Both the position numbers and the translations under genes were made by a program. A DNA stretch of 64,000 nt from Sipunculus nudus. Lineage: Eukaryota > Annelida > Sipuncula > Golfingiida > Sipunculidae. Positions 1-11,570 of the stretch are shown here, piece after piece; the stretch's first letter is position 1, and every line of letters begins with the position of its first letter. The stretch is taken from positions 83,726,142 through 83,790,141 of the forward strand of contig CM049306.1 in NCBI GenBank assembly GCA_026874595.1, in the 5' to 3' direction. The notes beneath the pieces were generated by a model that saw only the letters and a program-made list of their open reading frames with translations, searched no databases and was not told the DNA's origin.

Positions 1-3000
1 TCACCCTGGATCATAGTCTTCCTTATTGTTCCCCCTGAATCATATATTTCTTATCTGGTAACCCTGGATCATAGTTTTCTTTTTTGGTAACCCCTTGATC
101 ATATTATTCATTTTTGCTCACCCTGGATCATAGATTTCTTTTCTGGTAACCCTGGATCATAGTTTTCCTTATTGTTCCCCCTGAATCATGGATTTCTTAT
201 CTAGTAACCCTGGATCATAGTTTTCTTTATTGGTAACCCTGGATCATATTCTTCCATATTTTACCCTGAATCATAATTTTCTTTTCTGATAATCCTTGGT
301 CATACACTTCTTTACTGGTAACCCTGGATCATATTCTTCCGTATTGGTCATCCTGGATCAAAGTCTTCCTTATTGTTCCCCCTGAATCATATATTTCTTG
401 TCTGTTAACCCTGGATCAGAGTCTTTCTTATTGTTCCCCCTGAATCATATATTTCTTATCTGGTAACCCTGGATCATAGTTTTCTTTTTTGGTAACCCCT
501 TGATCATATTATTCATTTTTGCTCACCCTGGATCATAGATTTCTTTTCTGGTAACCCTGGATCATAGTTTTCCTTATTGTTCCCCCTGAATCATGGATTT
601 CTTATCTGGTAACCCCGGATCATAGTTTTCTTTATTGGTAACCCTGGATCATATTCTTCCATATTGGTCACCCTGAATCATAGATTTCTTTTCTGATAAT
701 CCTTGGTCATACACTTCTTTACTGGTAACCCTGGATCATATTCTTCCGTATTGGTCACCCTGGATCATAGTCTTCCTTATTGTTCCCCCTGAATCATATA
801 TATCTTATCTGGTAACCCTGGATCAAAGTTTTCTTTTTTGGTAACCCCTTGATCATATTATTCATTTTTGCTCACCCTGGATCATAGTTTCTTTTCTGGA
901 AACCCTGGATCATAGTTTTCCTTATTGTTCCCCCTGAATCATGGATTTCTTATCTGGTAACCCTGGATCATAGTTTTCCTTATTGGTAACCCTGGATCAT
1001 ATTCTTCCATATTGGTCACTCTGAATCATAGATTTCTTTTCTGATAATCCTTGGTCATACACTTCTTTACTGGTAACCCTGGATCATATTCTTCCGTATT
1101 GGTCACCCTGGATCATAGTCTTCCTTATTGTTCCCCCTGAATCATATATATCTTATCTGGTAACCCTGGATCAAAGTTTTCTTTTTTGGTAACCCCTTGA
1201 TCATATTAAACATTTTTGCTCACCCTGGATCATAGTTTCTTTTCTGGAAACCCTGGATCATAGTTTTCCTTATTGTTCCCCCTGAATCATGGATTTCTTA
1301 TCTGGTAACCCTGGATCATAGTTTTCCTTATTGGTAACCCTGGATCATATTCTTCCATATTGGTCACTCTGAATCATAGATTTCTTTTCTGATAATCCTT
1401 GGTCATACACTTCTTTAATGGTAACCCTGGATCATATTCTTCCGTATTGGTAACCCTGGATCATAGTTTTCCTTTTTGTTCCCCCTGAATTATATATTTC
1501 TTATCTGGTAGCCCTGGATCATAGTTTTCTTTTTTGGTAACCCCTTGATCATATTATTCATTTTTGGTCACCCTGGATCATAGATTTCTTTTCTGGTAAC
1601 CCTGGATCATAGTTTTTTTTATTGGTAACCCTGGATCATATCCTTCCTAAATGCTCACCCTGAATCATAGATTTCTTTCTGGTAACTGTGGATCATTCAC
1701 TTATTTATTGGTAATCCTGGATCATATTCTTCCTTCTTGGTCACCCTAAATCATAGATTTCTTTTCTGGTAACCCTGATCATAGTTTTTTTATTGGTAAC
1801 CCTGGATCATATCCTTCCTTATTGCTCACCCTGAATCATAGATTTCTTTTCTGGTAACTGTGGATCATTCACTTATTTATTGGTAATCCTGGATCATATT
1901 CTTCCTTCTTGGTCACCCTAAATCATAGATTTCTTTTCTGGTAACCCTGATCATAGTTTTTTTATTGGTAACCCTGGATCATATCCTTCCTTATTGCTCA
2001 CCCTGAATCATAGATTTCTTTTCTGGTAACTGTGGATCATTCACTTCTTTATTGGTAATCCTGGATCATATTCTTCCTTCTTGGTGACCCTAAATCATAG
2101 ATTTCTTTTCTGGTAACCCTGGATCATAGTTTTTTTTATTGGTAACCCTTGATCATATCCTTCCTAATTGCTCACCCTGAATCATAGATTTCTTTTCTGG
2201 TAACTGTGGATCATTCACTTCTTTATTGGTAATCCTGGATCATATTCTTCCTTCTTGGTGACCCTAAATCATAGATTTCTTTTCTGGTAACCCTGATCAT
2301 AGTTTTTTTATTGGTAACCCTGGATCATATCCTTCCTTATTGCTCACCCTGAATCATAGATTTCTTTTCTGGTAACTGTGGATCATTCACTTATTTATTG
2401 GTAATCCTGGATCATATTCTTCCTTCTTGGTCACCCTAAATCATAGATTTCTTTTCTGGTAACCTTGATCATAGTTTTTTTATTGGTAACCCTGGATCAT
2501 ATCCTTCCTTATTGCTCACCCTGAATCATAGATTTCTTTTCTGGTAACTGTGGATCATTCACTTATTTATTGGTAATCCTGGATCATATTCTTCCTTCTT
2601 GGTCACCCTAAATCATAGATTTCTTTTCTGGTAACCCTGATCATAGTTTTTTATTGGTAACCCTGGATCATATCCTTCCTTATTGCTCACCCTGAATCAT
2701 AGATTTCTTTTCTGGTAACTGTGGATCATTCACTTCTTTATTGGTAATCCTGGATCATATTCTTCCTTCTTGGTGACCCTAAATCATAGATTTCTTTTCT
2801 GGTAACCCTGGATCATAGTTTTTTTTATTGGTAACCCTTGATCATATCCTTCCTTATTGCTCACCCTGAATCATAGATTTCTTTTCTAGTAACTCTGGAT
2901 CATTCACTTCTTTATTGGTAATCCTGGATCATATTCTTCCTTCTTGGTGACCCTAAATCATAGATTTCTTTTCTGGTAACCCTAGATCATAGTTTTTTTT

Positions 3001-3300
3001 TTATTGGTAACCCTGGATCATATCCTTCCTTATTGATCACCCTGAATCATAGATTTCTTTTCTGGTAACTGTGGATCATACACTTCTTTATTGGTAATCC
3101 TGGATCATATTCTTCCTTCTTGGTGTCCCTAAATCATAGATTTCTTTTCTGGTAACCCTGGATCATACACTTCTTTACTGGTAACCCAGTATCATATTCT
3201 TCCCTATTGCTCACACTGGATCATAGATTTCTTTTCTGGTAACCTTTAATCATATACTTCTTTCTGTAAATCTGGATTACATACTTCTTTAATTACTGAT
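1..3300. repeat. 29-bp satellite with two higher-order repeat forms
   Basis: This is a tandem array of a roughly 29-bp monomer with the core CCCTGGATCAT, followed by a T/C-rich half ending in TTGGTA or CTGGTA. From 1 to about 1480 the monomer variants recur in a fixed order. The variant CCTTGGTCATACAC lies at 294, 701, 1049 and 1397. The last two spacings are 348 bp, which is 12 monomers, and the first is 407 bp, which is two monomers longer. From about 1600 the order changes: the variant AACTGTGGATCATTCAC recurs about every 172 bp (1684, 1856, 2028, 2202, 2374, 2546, 2717), which is six monomers. Monomers decay from about 3150 to 3300. The left edge is cut by the window. There is no coding potential, and it is not a CRISPR array because repeat and spacer cannot be told apart. 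Confidence 0.95.
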
Positions 3301-5014
3301 CACCTTGGATTATATGTTACCCAAATTTAGCTGTCCTCATCAAAGTAGATGGAACACACACTGTAAAGAATATATAATTTATATAAAAATATGATTTAAC
3401 TGAGAAATTGGAAAGTGACATGTATCCTCTATTTTTTTATCTCCCTGTTTTCCAGCCTGCTAAAATATCCAAGAGACAACAGTCCATGTTGTTTCACCTT
3501 GTACCAGCCATTTTAAATAAATCTTAACTACTAACTGAAGTCCATTAGTTACAACATTCCAACACATTTTATAGTTTTCCTTCCTCTTTTTAATGTGAGC
3601 CCAAGAACAAAATAAAATTAGTAAACCTGAAACAGAGCATTTTGTATTCATGGGTGATGTTTGCAATAAAATCATTATTTTGAAAATTCCTTTACCCTAG
3701 CAAATGAATAATCTATATAAATATCAGTTCTTTCTGCCCTGTCAGTTAAATAAAAGACAGCTGCCTTTAGTCTGAATCACACCTGTGTGAATTGACTAGC
3801 ATCTTAAATAATTAAATAATGATAAAAACCATTCTAAAGAATTGGCCTGTTTCAAAACAACATGCAGTAGATGAGAAAAACACTATAAATACATAAAGTT
3901 AAGGACCTTGTTTTAGCTATATGGGCCTTATGTTAAAACAAAATAAATCAATCTTTAAAAAAGTAAAATATTTGAAAAAATAACAGTTTGTGTGGTGCTG
4001 ACAGAAATGAATCACTATTTTCTAAATATTTGATATATTCTACAAAGAATCACATTAAGGAATGTTCATGGCCACCAAGTAGCCTGTAAATCTTATTGGT
4101 AATGAACCTCACAAAACCTATTTAATTGGACTGCTCACAGCCTATACATCATAGGATAATGATACAATTACTATCCGAGTAAATTAATCTGTATATTAAA
4201 TTACAGAATAATGACAGTAAAAATATGAAGAAACATCAATGTTTGGATTTAAATCATTTTAAATGTTCTCCATAGATGTGACAGCCAATCTATCATTAAC
4301 AGGAAAGATTTTTAATGAATGTATAATTAGGCAGCAATCAGTTTAAAATCCCATTATAAGCTTGTTTACACTCAGCTCAGGATTTAGCAGAGATAATGTG
4401 GTTTTCATTTAGTTATTTTTAGTTGTTTATGATCATGTACCTTTTTCTGGAACTGGTGCTTTGTGCTGCTTTAGATGTTCAAAATCACAGCCTTATAATA
4501 GTTTAACACTTAAGCAGATATATGCTTGTTTTTCATTGGAACAGGTTACAGAAAAGGTTTCCTCTTTTCCTTTTTTTTGGTTATGTTGAGAAGTTTGTCC
4601 CAGTGCAAGAAAAAATTTAATATAATAGTCAGCATCTGTATGTAGTAAATGTGCACCTTTATTTTTTTTTTATATGGTAACAATTATGAATACAAAGATT
4701 TCATTTTTAATATTTTTAAGTAGTAATCATAGTTGTTTCTGCTGTTTTTACATTATACCTAGAATATGATTTCTTTTCTCTGTATTTTACCCAACTACCA
4801 GGGCAAAACACAAATGTTAATTCCTGTAAAAGTAAACCTTCATGGCTCTTAATATTTTGTTGTCAAAGGGTATGCGTCTGTGTACTTTTTTTTATCTAAA
4901 TGACTAAATTTTGAGGTCAGTTTTTTTCATCGTCCATGTGGAAGTATTGTCAAAGTATATTTTTTAAATAGATTTACAGCTTACAATTCTATACTTGGCC
5001 TTATCAGGACTGAT
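3301..5014. other. AT-rich stretch, nothing recognised
   Basis: This is AT-rich single-copy-looking DNA with only short chance reading frames. I see no repeat match to the rest of the window, no tRNA boxes and no spliced-gene pattern. Confidence 0.5.
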
Positions 5015-5693
5015 GTGATCTCTTTAATATTTCCAAATATCTCTATAGATCAACATAATAAAAAAGAAAAAAGTGGTCCTTTACGAAAAGTTGAAAGATG
5101 GTATTTCATTGGGAAACAGAAATGGTTCCATACTATAAATATCTTGGTATTACTTTCTCTACAAAATTATCCTGGTCAATTGGCTATAGCAATAGGTCGT
5201 CATAATGATATATCTCGTGAAGACAGGACCTGTAAATATTTTTTACATCATGGATACAATATTGTTGAGGATGAAACTCACTTTATGCAAGAATGTATAT
5301 TAATTATATAATGATTTGAGGTTACAATACTTCAGACAAGACTTACATTATCCAAGTGAACAAAATTTTATTAAATTATTCAATTTAGACAAACATGTTA
5401 AAATAATAAATGTTGCTGCATATGTATATAATTCCTTTTTGAGGAGACAAAGAATAAAAGATGGTTAAATTATGTGTTTCATACTCAGTGATGATGGCAA
5501 TATTGTTACACTGTGTACTAACTTAAGATATGCAGTCCTGTTACGTGTGTTAGTGACATTATATATTAATTAACAATTAGACTGCTACTTTATGTATTAT
5601 TTATGCAATTATTTGGTTGAATTATTGTTGAAATGTTTGGAACTTTTGGCCTGAGGCCTTTTTCCTGAATAAACTTCTGTTCTGTTAAAAAAA
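5015..5693 (+). pseudogene. LINE (non-LTR retrotransposon) 3' end, frameshifted and internally deleted
   Basis: This is a dead fragment of a non-LTR retrotransposon ORF2. One frame reads VERWYFIGKQ (about 5088-5117). After a shift, another reads YYKYLGITFSTKLSWS (about 5131-5178), the block that follows the reverse transcriptase core in many LINEs. The text then jumps at once to GRHNDISREDRTCKYF and VEDETHF, the usual C-terminal Cys/His-type segment, so the intervening domain seems deleted. A further shift leads to a frame closing with FLRRQRIKDG and a stop at 5466-5468. The 3' UTR ends with CTGAATAAACTTC and a short A run at 5687-5693, as expected of a retroposed 3' end. The element is on the + strand and cannot encode an active protein. 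The clade is not assigned. Confidence 0.85.
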
Positions 5694-8404
5694 TGAAATA
5701 AGATCATTTTTCTTGATCATATGTGAATTAAATATATACCACTTTGAACATATATCACAGGATTTAACTCTATTGGTTAATCTGTTTTTCTTAATCTTTG
5801 TAACTGCCAGGTCATTTTCTGATATGGTTGGTTATACCTACACTTAAGCATCTGCAAATGTGTTGAATCAATCTGTGCTTATAAGATTTGTTAAATGTTT
5901 AATCAACTGTTCCATGACTCAAGACCCAATCCAGCCTTAAAAGTACCAAAATCTCCCAAGAAATACCAACACCAGTGCCATTTCCATTATAAGAGAGAGC
6001 AATTCAGAATTCAATAAGGCAATTACATAATGAACATGTCAGTCATGACTTTGTTTGTCTCAAACTCTTTCCACCTAAAAACTGAATAAAATAGAACATT
6101 TCATTATATTTGGCAAACTGGAAACAAGACAAATTTAAATCTAGCCAAAGAGACCCAAGCAAAGACAGACAGATAATTAAGTGTGAAAATAAATAAAACC
6201 TTGGACTCATGAATGTGGCTGGTTAACTGGCATCCAGGATACAAAATTAAAACACAGCTAGGTGACATACATCATCTTGCTTAATGTTTAGAACTGCTTC
6301 ATGTTGTGTTTGTATGAAATACCTATTGTGGATTCAATTGTCAGCAAAACTGCTGTCATATTTGTACAGTGAACTGTTTGTACAAGTCTCCTTGGATAAA
6401 GCCAGGGTTAAGAGCTGTCAGAGCAACATAGCTCCAGCTTTAACAAGGCAGGGACTAATTCCCACCACTAATTCCCACCAGAGTGTCAGGTAACATTACA
6501 AAGAGACTTAAATTTACTTTATAACAGACACAACTCAAGTCTACAGCCTCTTCATTTACACAGCATGGATCCAGTGCTTCTGCGACTTCCAATCAGGAGA
6601 GAAATATGTCTCAACAACAATTTTCCTACAAAGGTGACATTTTCAGTAAAGAGTTGACAAAGCCATGATCCTGCCAGTGTGATCCTGACCTAACCCTCAA
6701 GATCAGGAGCATGGGGTTTCACAAAAGCAAATCATCCGTCGATGTCTCTGATCCATACTGTGTCTTGTTAAAACCTGTGACGATGTCTATAACCCTGCTG
6801 GTATTAAAAAAGCCCACAGTACTGGTGCTTTGTTGTGAAGCGTGCTGTTTTGTCTCCCATTTAACAAACCTTTCCTGGCAGCTACATTAGTTCAGAGGCT
6901 CTCTGTTCCACTCTATACAGTAATCTGGTCAAGGTGTAGATGGTGGTGGAAAGGAATGATAAGTTGGGCCAGACAGTTACTATCTTCTTGTGGTAGCATG
7001 CACAGACTTGTCTAATCTTTGGCAGACCTTCACCATATGTATAGCCCTGCATAATGCTATAAGGTTATATTAAGAGTTGAGATAAAGCTGTGAGACTACA
7101 CTGAGACCACTAGCTGTTTTCCCTTGAGGGATCTGTGGTTTGAGTGGATTTTATGCTCTTCATATACCACTAACCTTATTGTCTTTATTTTTACTTTCTT
7201 TAAGTCACTTTTAGTAACCTTTGCACAAGACCCACAACATATTCACCATTAATACTGCAAAGAAATAAGACATTTCTCAATTAATGCACCAGAGTCAAAA
7301 TGTATGAATTTCATTTCTTCCAAGTTTGCCTATTGATATACAAAACAAAACAACAGTTAACTTTATGCACCTAAGTCCCAGTACCTATGGAGATAGATAC
7401 TTGGAAACACTATGTACTTTCAGGTTAAAGAGTTTCAATACAACAGTGGCCCATGGGCAATGGCACTCAACACATTTCTTAATTTATACACAACATAAAT
7501 CAGGTCACAATGATCTAAATTGGGATTTCCAATGATTATGTTACCACAGCTTGTGTGCATGAAATGTCTGAACTTCCCAGGCCTAATGGTTAGAACTTAT
7601 ATCAGGGGTTAGACTTTTGTGCTGCTAAAACCTGTCTTTACATTAAAACACAGTGTATAGGTCTTACTGACCTCTAACCAGGTCTCCAGTGAAATTTCAT
7701 TGCCACAGATACATTGTTATCCCCACTGAAGGATGGTCAAATGGATGACATCAGTCTTGAACTCTCAAAAATACAAGTGCAAAAACCATAAAAACATCAT
7801 ATGAATTGAATGTGATGCCATCTGTCTCTGCAGCTATTCTTCTTGATCAGTTAGCTAATAAAATTAAATGACGAACCTTCCAGCTGTTCCTGAGATATCT
7901 GGCCTTTCACGTGTAATTTTCACTGACAAGAGTCTTAGCTACTGAGTTGCTCAAACACATTTTCATCCCAAAACTCTAAAATTTTTGGCCACAGTGACCT
8001 TATTTGATTTTCTACAAAGGACATATGAAACGGGCAGACAAACAGATATAACAGACAAGGATTCATTGTTATAATTTCGAGTCACAAAACCTCATCCATT
8101 TTGGCCATTCACGGAAAACTGAACCATTAATGGCAAAGATTTTAGGACTGAAATAACAAAATTTATTTACTAGTCTCTTAATTACTGAATGCCAGACTTA
8201 ACAAATACATGTAAATAAATATGTATTATATATTATTTCTGTTGTTGGAAATCACTGTCAGATCCAAACACACAGGCACACATACCATTGGTTTCTGCAT
8301 TAGAGAGCAGATGTTCTTACCCCACAGCCTGTCATCTTCATGCAGTCACTGCGTGACATATGACAGTTCCATATACTTCACTAGATTTTTCTTGGCACCG
8401 CAGG
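5694..8404. other. No gene recognised
   Basis: This is AT-rich DNA without a repeat family shared with the rest of the window and without a convincing exon. The small frames at 6284-6493 and 7326-7535 have no recognisable domain and look like chance. Confidence 0.45.
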
Positions 8405-9996
8405 TGCCATAGTATCCCCAGACAGTTAACCCCCCCCCCTTTAAGAATAGGCCCCCCATCTTTAGCAACAATTAATATCAGACCACACTCATAGGAAAGG
8501 TCATTCTCATAGAAAAGGTCATGATCCAAATTTCAATATACATCATCCCCTAACCCATGTCTATGTATATGCAAGAAATCTGTCCATTAGTTTTTGACTT
8601 ATAATGCTCACAATACTGTTAAGTGGCAATGATGGGGTATTAAACGGCACTAAAACAAGTAAAAGAATAACAGGTGGCGCCACCTGTTTCTGGTACATGA
8701 CATTACTATCCAAGATCTTCGGTCAAGTTGATTTTTGGACCAATGCATGCATCCCTTATTGAGAAATTAATGATTTTGTGTGATTTTCACCATATATGGC
8801 AATATTCAAGGTCAAGGCCACTCATTGGAAAGGTCATGACCCCTATTCAAATAAACATTATCCTATAACCCATATCCATGTATATGCATAATATGAAAGA
8901 AATTTGTCCATTAGTTTTTGACTTATAATGCTCACAGTACTGATAAATGGCAATGATGGGGTATTAAACGGCACAAAACAAGTAAAAGAATAACAGGTGG
9001 CGCCACCTGTTTCCGGTACATGACAATACTTTCCAAGATCTTCGAACATGTTGATTTTTGGACCAATGCATGCATCCCTTATTGAGATATTAATGATTTT
9101 GTGTAATTTTCACCATATATGGCAATATTCAAGGTCAAGGCCACTCTAATAGGAAAGGTCATGACCCCAATTTATATATACATCATCCCATAACTCATGT
9201 CTATGTATATGCATAATATGAAAGAAATCTGTCCATTAGTTTTTGACTTATAATGCTCACAGGTTATAAATGTACTGTTAAGTGGCAATGATGGGGTATT
9301 AAACGGCACGAAAACAAGTAAAAGAATAACAGGTGGCGCCACCTGTTTCCGGTACATGACATTACTATCCAAGATCTTCGGTCAAGTTGATTTTTGGACC
9401 AATGCATGCATCCCTTATTGAGAAATTAATGATTTTGTGTGATTTTCACCATATATGGCAATATTCAAGGTCAAGGCCACTCTCATAGGAAAGGTCATGA
9501 CCCCAATTTAAATAAACATCATCCCATAACCCATATCTATGTATTTGCATAATATGAAAGAAATCTGTCCATTAGTTTTTGACTTATAATGCTCACAGTA
9601 CTGTCAAGAAGCAATTTTGGGGATATTAAACAGCATGAAAACAAGTAAAGAATAATAGGTGGCACCACCAGTTTCTGGAACATGACAACCCTATCCATGA
9701 TCTTCGATCAACTTGATTTTGGGAATCCATGCAAGTTTTCTTGAGATATTTAAGAATTTGTGTGATTTTCCCCAAAATTGAACTTATTCAAGGTCAAGGT
9801 CACTCTCCTAGTTGAGGTCATGACCTCATTTTAAATAGGCGTCGTCCTCTCACCCATATCTATACATATACCAAGTTTGGTAAAGATCCGTGAAATATTT
9901 TTTGAGTTATTGTGTCCAAAAGAAATCTCTGCAGCGGCGGCGGCGCGACCGTGCCTAAACCATAGTATCTCCAGACTATGTCTGGCGATACAATTA
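8405..9996 (+). mobile_element. Tandem-core element, family G (HINE-like)
   Basis: About four direct units of 323-336 bp, with the fourth diverged. Each of the first three has the perfect palindrome CAGGTGGCGCCACCTG (8671, 8994, 9330); the fourth has a decayed version at about 9656. Units also carry CAAGGTCAAGGCCAC and a run of AATGCATGCATCCC. The left end reads CATAGTATCCCCAGAC (8408-8423). The right end is a hairpin with arms GTATCTCCAGAC and GTCTGGCGATAC (9965-9991) followed by AATTA. The inverted right arm (GTATCGCCAGAC) therefore repeats the left-end sequence with one difference. A GCGGCGGCGGCGCG tract lies just before the terminus. Tandem core, inverted subterminal match and terminal hairpin together fit a non-autonomous Helentron-type element. 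There is no coding region. Confidence 0.75.
9965..9991 (+). other. Terminal hairpin of family G
   Basis: Arms GTATCTCCAGAC (9965-9976) and GTCTGGCGATAC (9980-9991) pair over 12 bp with one mismatch around a TAT loop. The hairpin is followed by AATTA, the same 3' context as the family A hairpin at 23324-23352. Confidence 0.85.
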
Positions 9997-10857
9997 AGAC
10001 TGGGACTAGAAAGTAAAGCTTTTTAAACCTTATATCTTTTTAGGTGAAACTTCCTTGCATGGTGTGAAATTATGCAGTTGTCAGATATTAACCCACAGCT
10101 GTGTGCGTCTGTACTCACATTATGCAAACTCAAGCACCTGGACCCGTCTGACTTTATATATTTAGTGCTTATAAATATGACATAAATCTGTTTAAGGTCC
10201 ACCTTTACCTTGTTGTACCAGTAGCCCACTCAGAATACAGCTGACAGCAATTGTGTATACTTTATTCAGCCTGACAGGTTGAATATTCCCCATGGCATTT
10301 TCTGATAAATAACACCTGTTTGTTGAATCAAACATGCAGAAAAAAGGTTGAAAATTTAGAAATGCTGAAATGAAAAATATGGCCATAATCCACTGAGCCT
10401 GAAACTTTTCCCTATGTTAAGAACATAATTCAAATTTTTGACCTTCTCCGAGCTGAATAATCTGCTTTATGGCAAAGTTACACTTACTTCCCAGTGACAG
10501 ACCAGGTTTTCTGGCAAACATAGACTTATTTCTGCTTGGAGACATCTCAGGGGATCGGAATTGTAAATTCAGCTCCTTTCTTACAAAGAAAATGAAAGAT
10601 GATTTAACTATATGACTATCCTTTAAAAGTCACAGCCATACAGTCATGTCTAGCTTTGGGGATATGACTTCATTTCTGTTATACTGCCTACTATACTTGT
10701 CGAACCTGTGCATTGGGAAATACACCAGGTATAATGCTTCAATGCTGGACTATTACTTCTCATGTATATGAACAATGCAAGTACTAAACACTTTGAATAA
10801 GAAACAATTACACAAACATCACTGCTGAAATTCTGGCATGGGTGCACAAAACACAAA
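9997..10857. other. No gene recognised
   Basis: This is AT-rich sequence between family G and a family A fragment. I see no coding, RNA or repeat signal. Confidence 0.4.
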
Positions 10858-11090
10858 AATGATTGTAGCTGGCACCACCAGTCTTGTATACAACAAAGCT
10901 ATCAGAGATATATACATATGCCCAATTTCAGGCTGATATATCAAATTCCTCTGTAGAAATAAGCAGGCACATACACTGTGCAAAAGTCATTGTAGGTGGT
11001 GACACCTGTCTTGTGAATGAGAAAGCCATCAAAGACACATAGACAGGTCAAAATATTAGGCCAATACATCAAACTTACCTTGAGTCTGAT
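10858..11090 (+). repeat. Family A fragment, two degenerate units
   Basis: Two consecutive units resemble the family A core. The first reads GGCACCACCAGTCTTGT, then an AAAGCTATC segment, then CAATTTCAGGCTGATA. The second begins GTAGGTGGTGACACC. Neither terminus of family A is present, so this is a relic. Confidence 0.7.
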
Positions 11091-11570
11091 GCATGGGGCT
11101 GACAAGGCTTAGGTGTGAAAGGCTGTTGCCCCGAGTGAACTGTGACAAATTTGCTTGCTCAGGCTAATGCACTAAGTGAACTCATGACCTGTACCTGGCT
11201 AGACTGAGTGAACTTTAGACCTGTACCTGGCTGCACTGAGTGAACTCTTGACCTGTTGTATAATCTGACACAGTTGGTATTCCACATGCAGCCCTGAGGG
11301 GCATGACACCCATGAGGTGATCACATGGTGGCCATGAGGTGTTCACATGTCACCCATGAGGTGATCACATGCCTTGTGCTTGGCTGCACTGACTGAACTC
11401 TTGACCTATATCTGGCTGCACTGAATGAACTCTTGATCTGTTGCCAAATCCGAAACAGTTGGCAGTTTCTCAACCTATTTAAAGATACAAACAAAATCTT
11501 GGTCTGTTGGTAAATCTGTTTACACATAGAGAAAGACTTTGGCTAAAATGCTTTTTTTTCAAGCTGACAT
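11091..11570. repeat. Short degenerate tandem repeats
   Basis: A phrase like GGCTGCACTGAGTGAACTC, followed by TTGACCTG, recurs about five times between 11150 and 11440. Near 11305-11372 the phrase CCATGAGGTGATCACATG occurs three times with small changes. Part of this stretch (about 11420-11570) matches 43480-43630, and both adjoin family B sequence, so it probably belongs to that element. Confidence 0.65.

Noticed and set aside
1-3300. CRISPR-like regular array
   Set aside because: The monomers are continuous 29-bp variants without unique spacers, the window is animal-like, and no cas-like frame exists.
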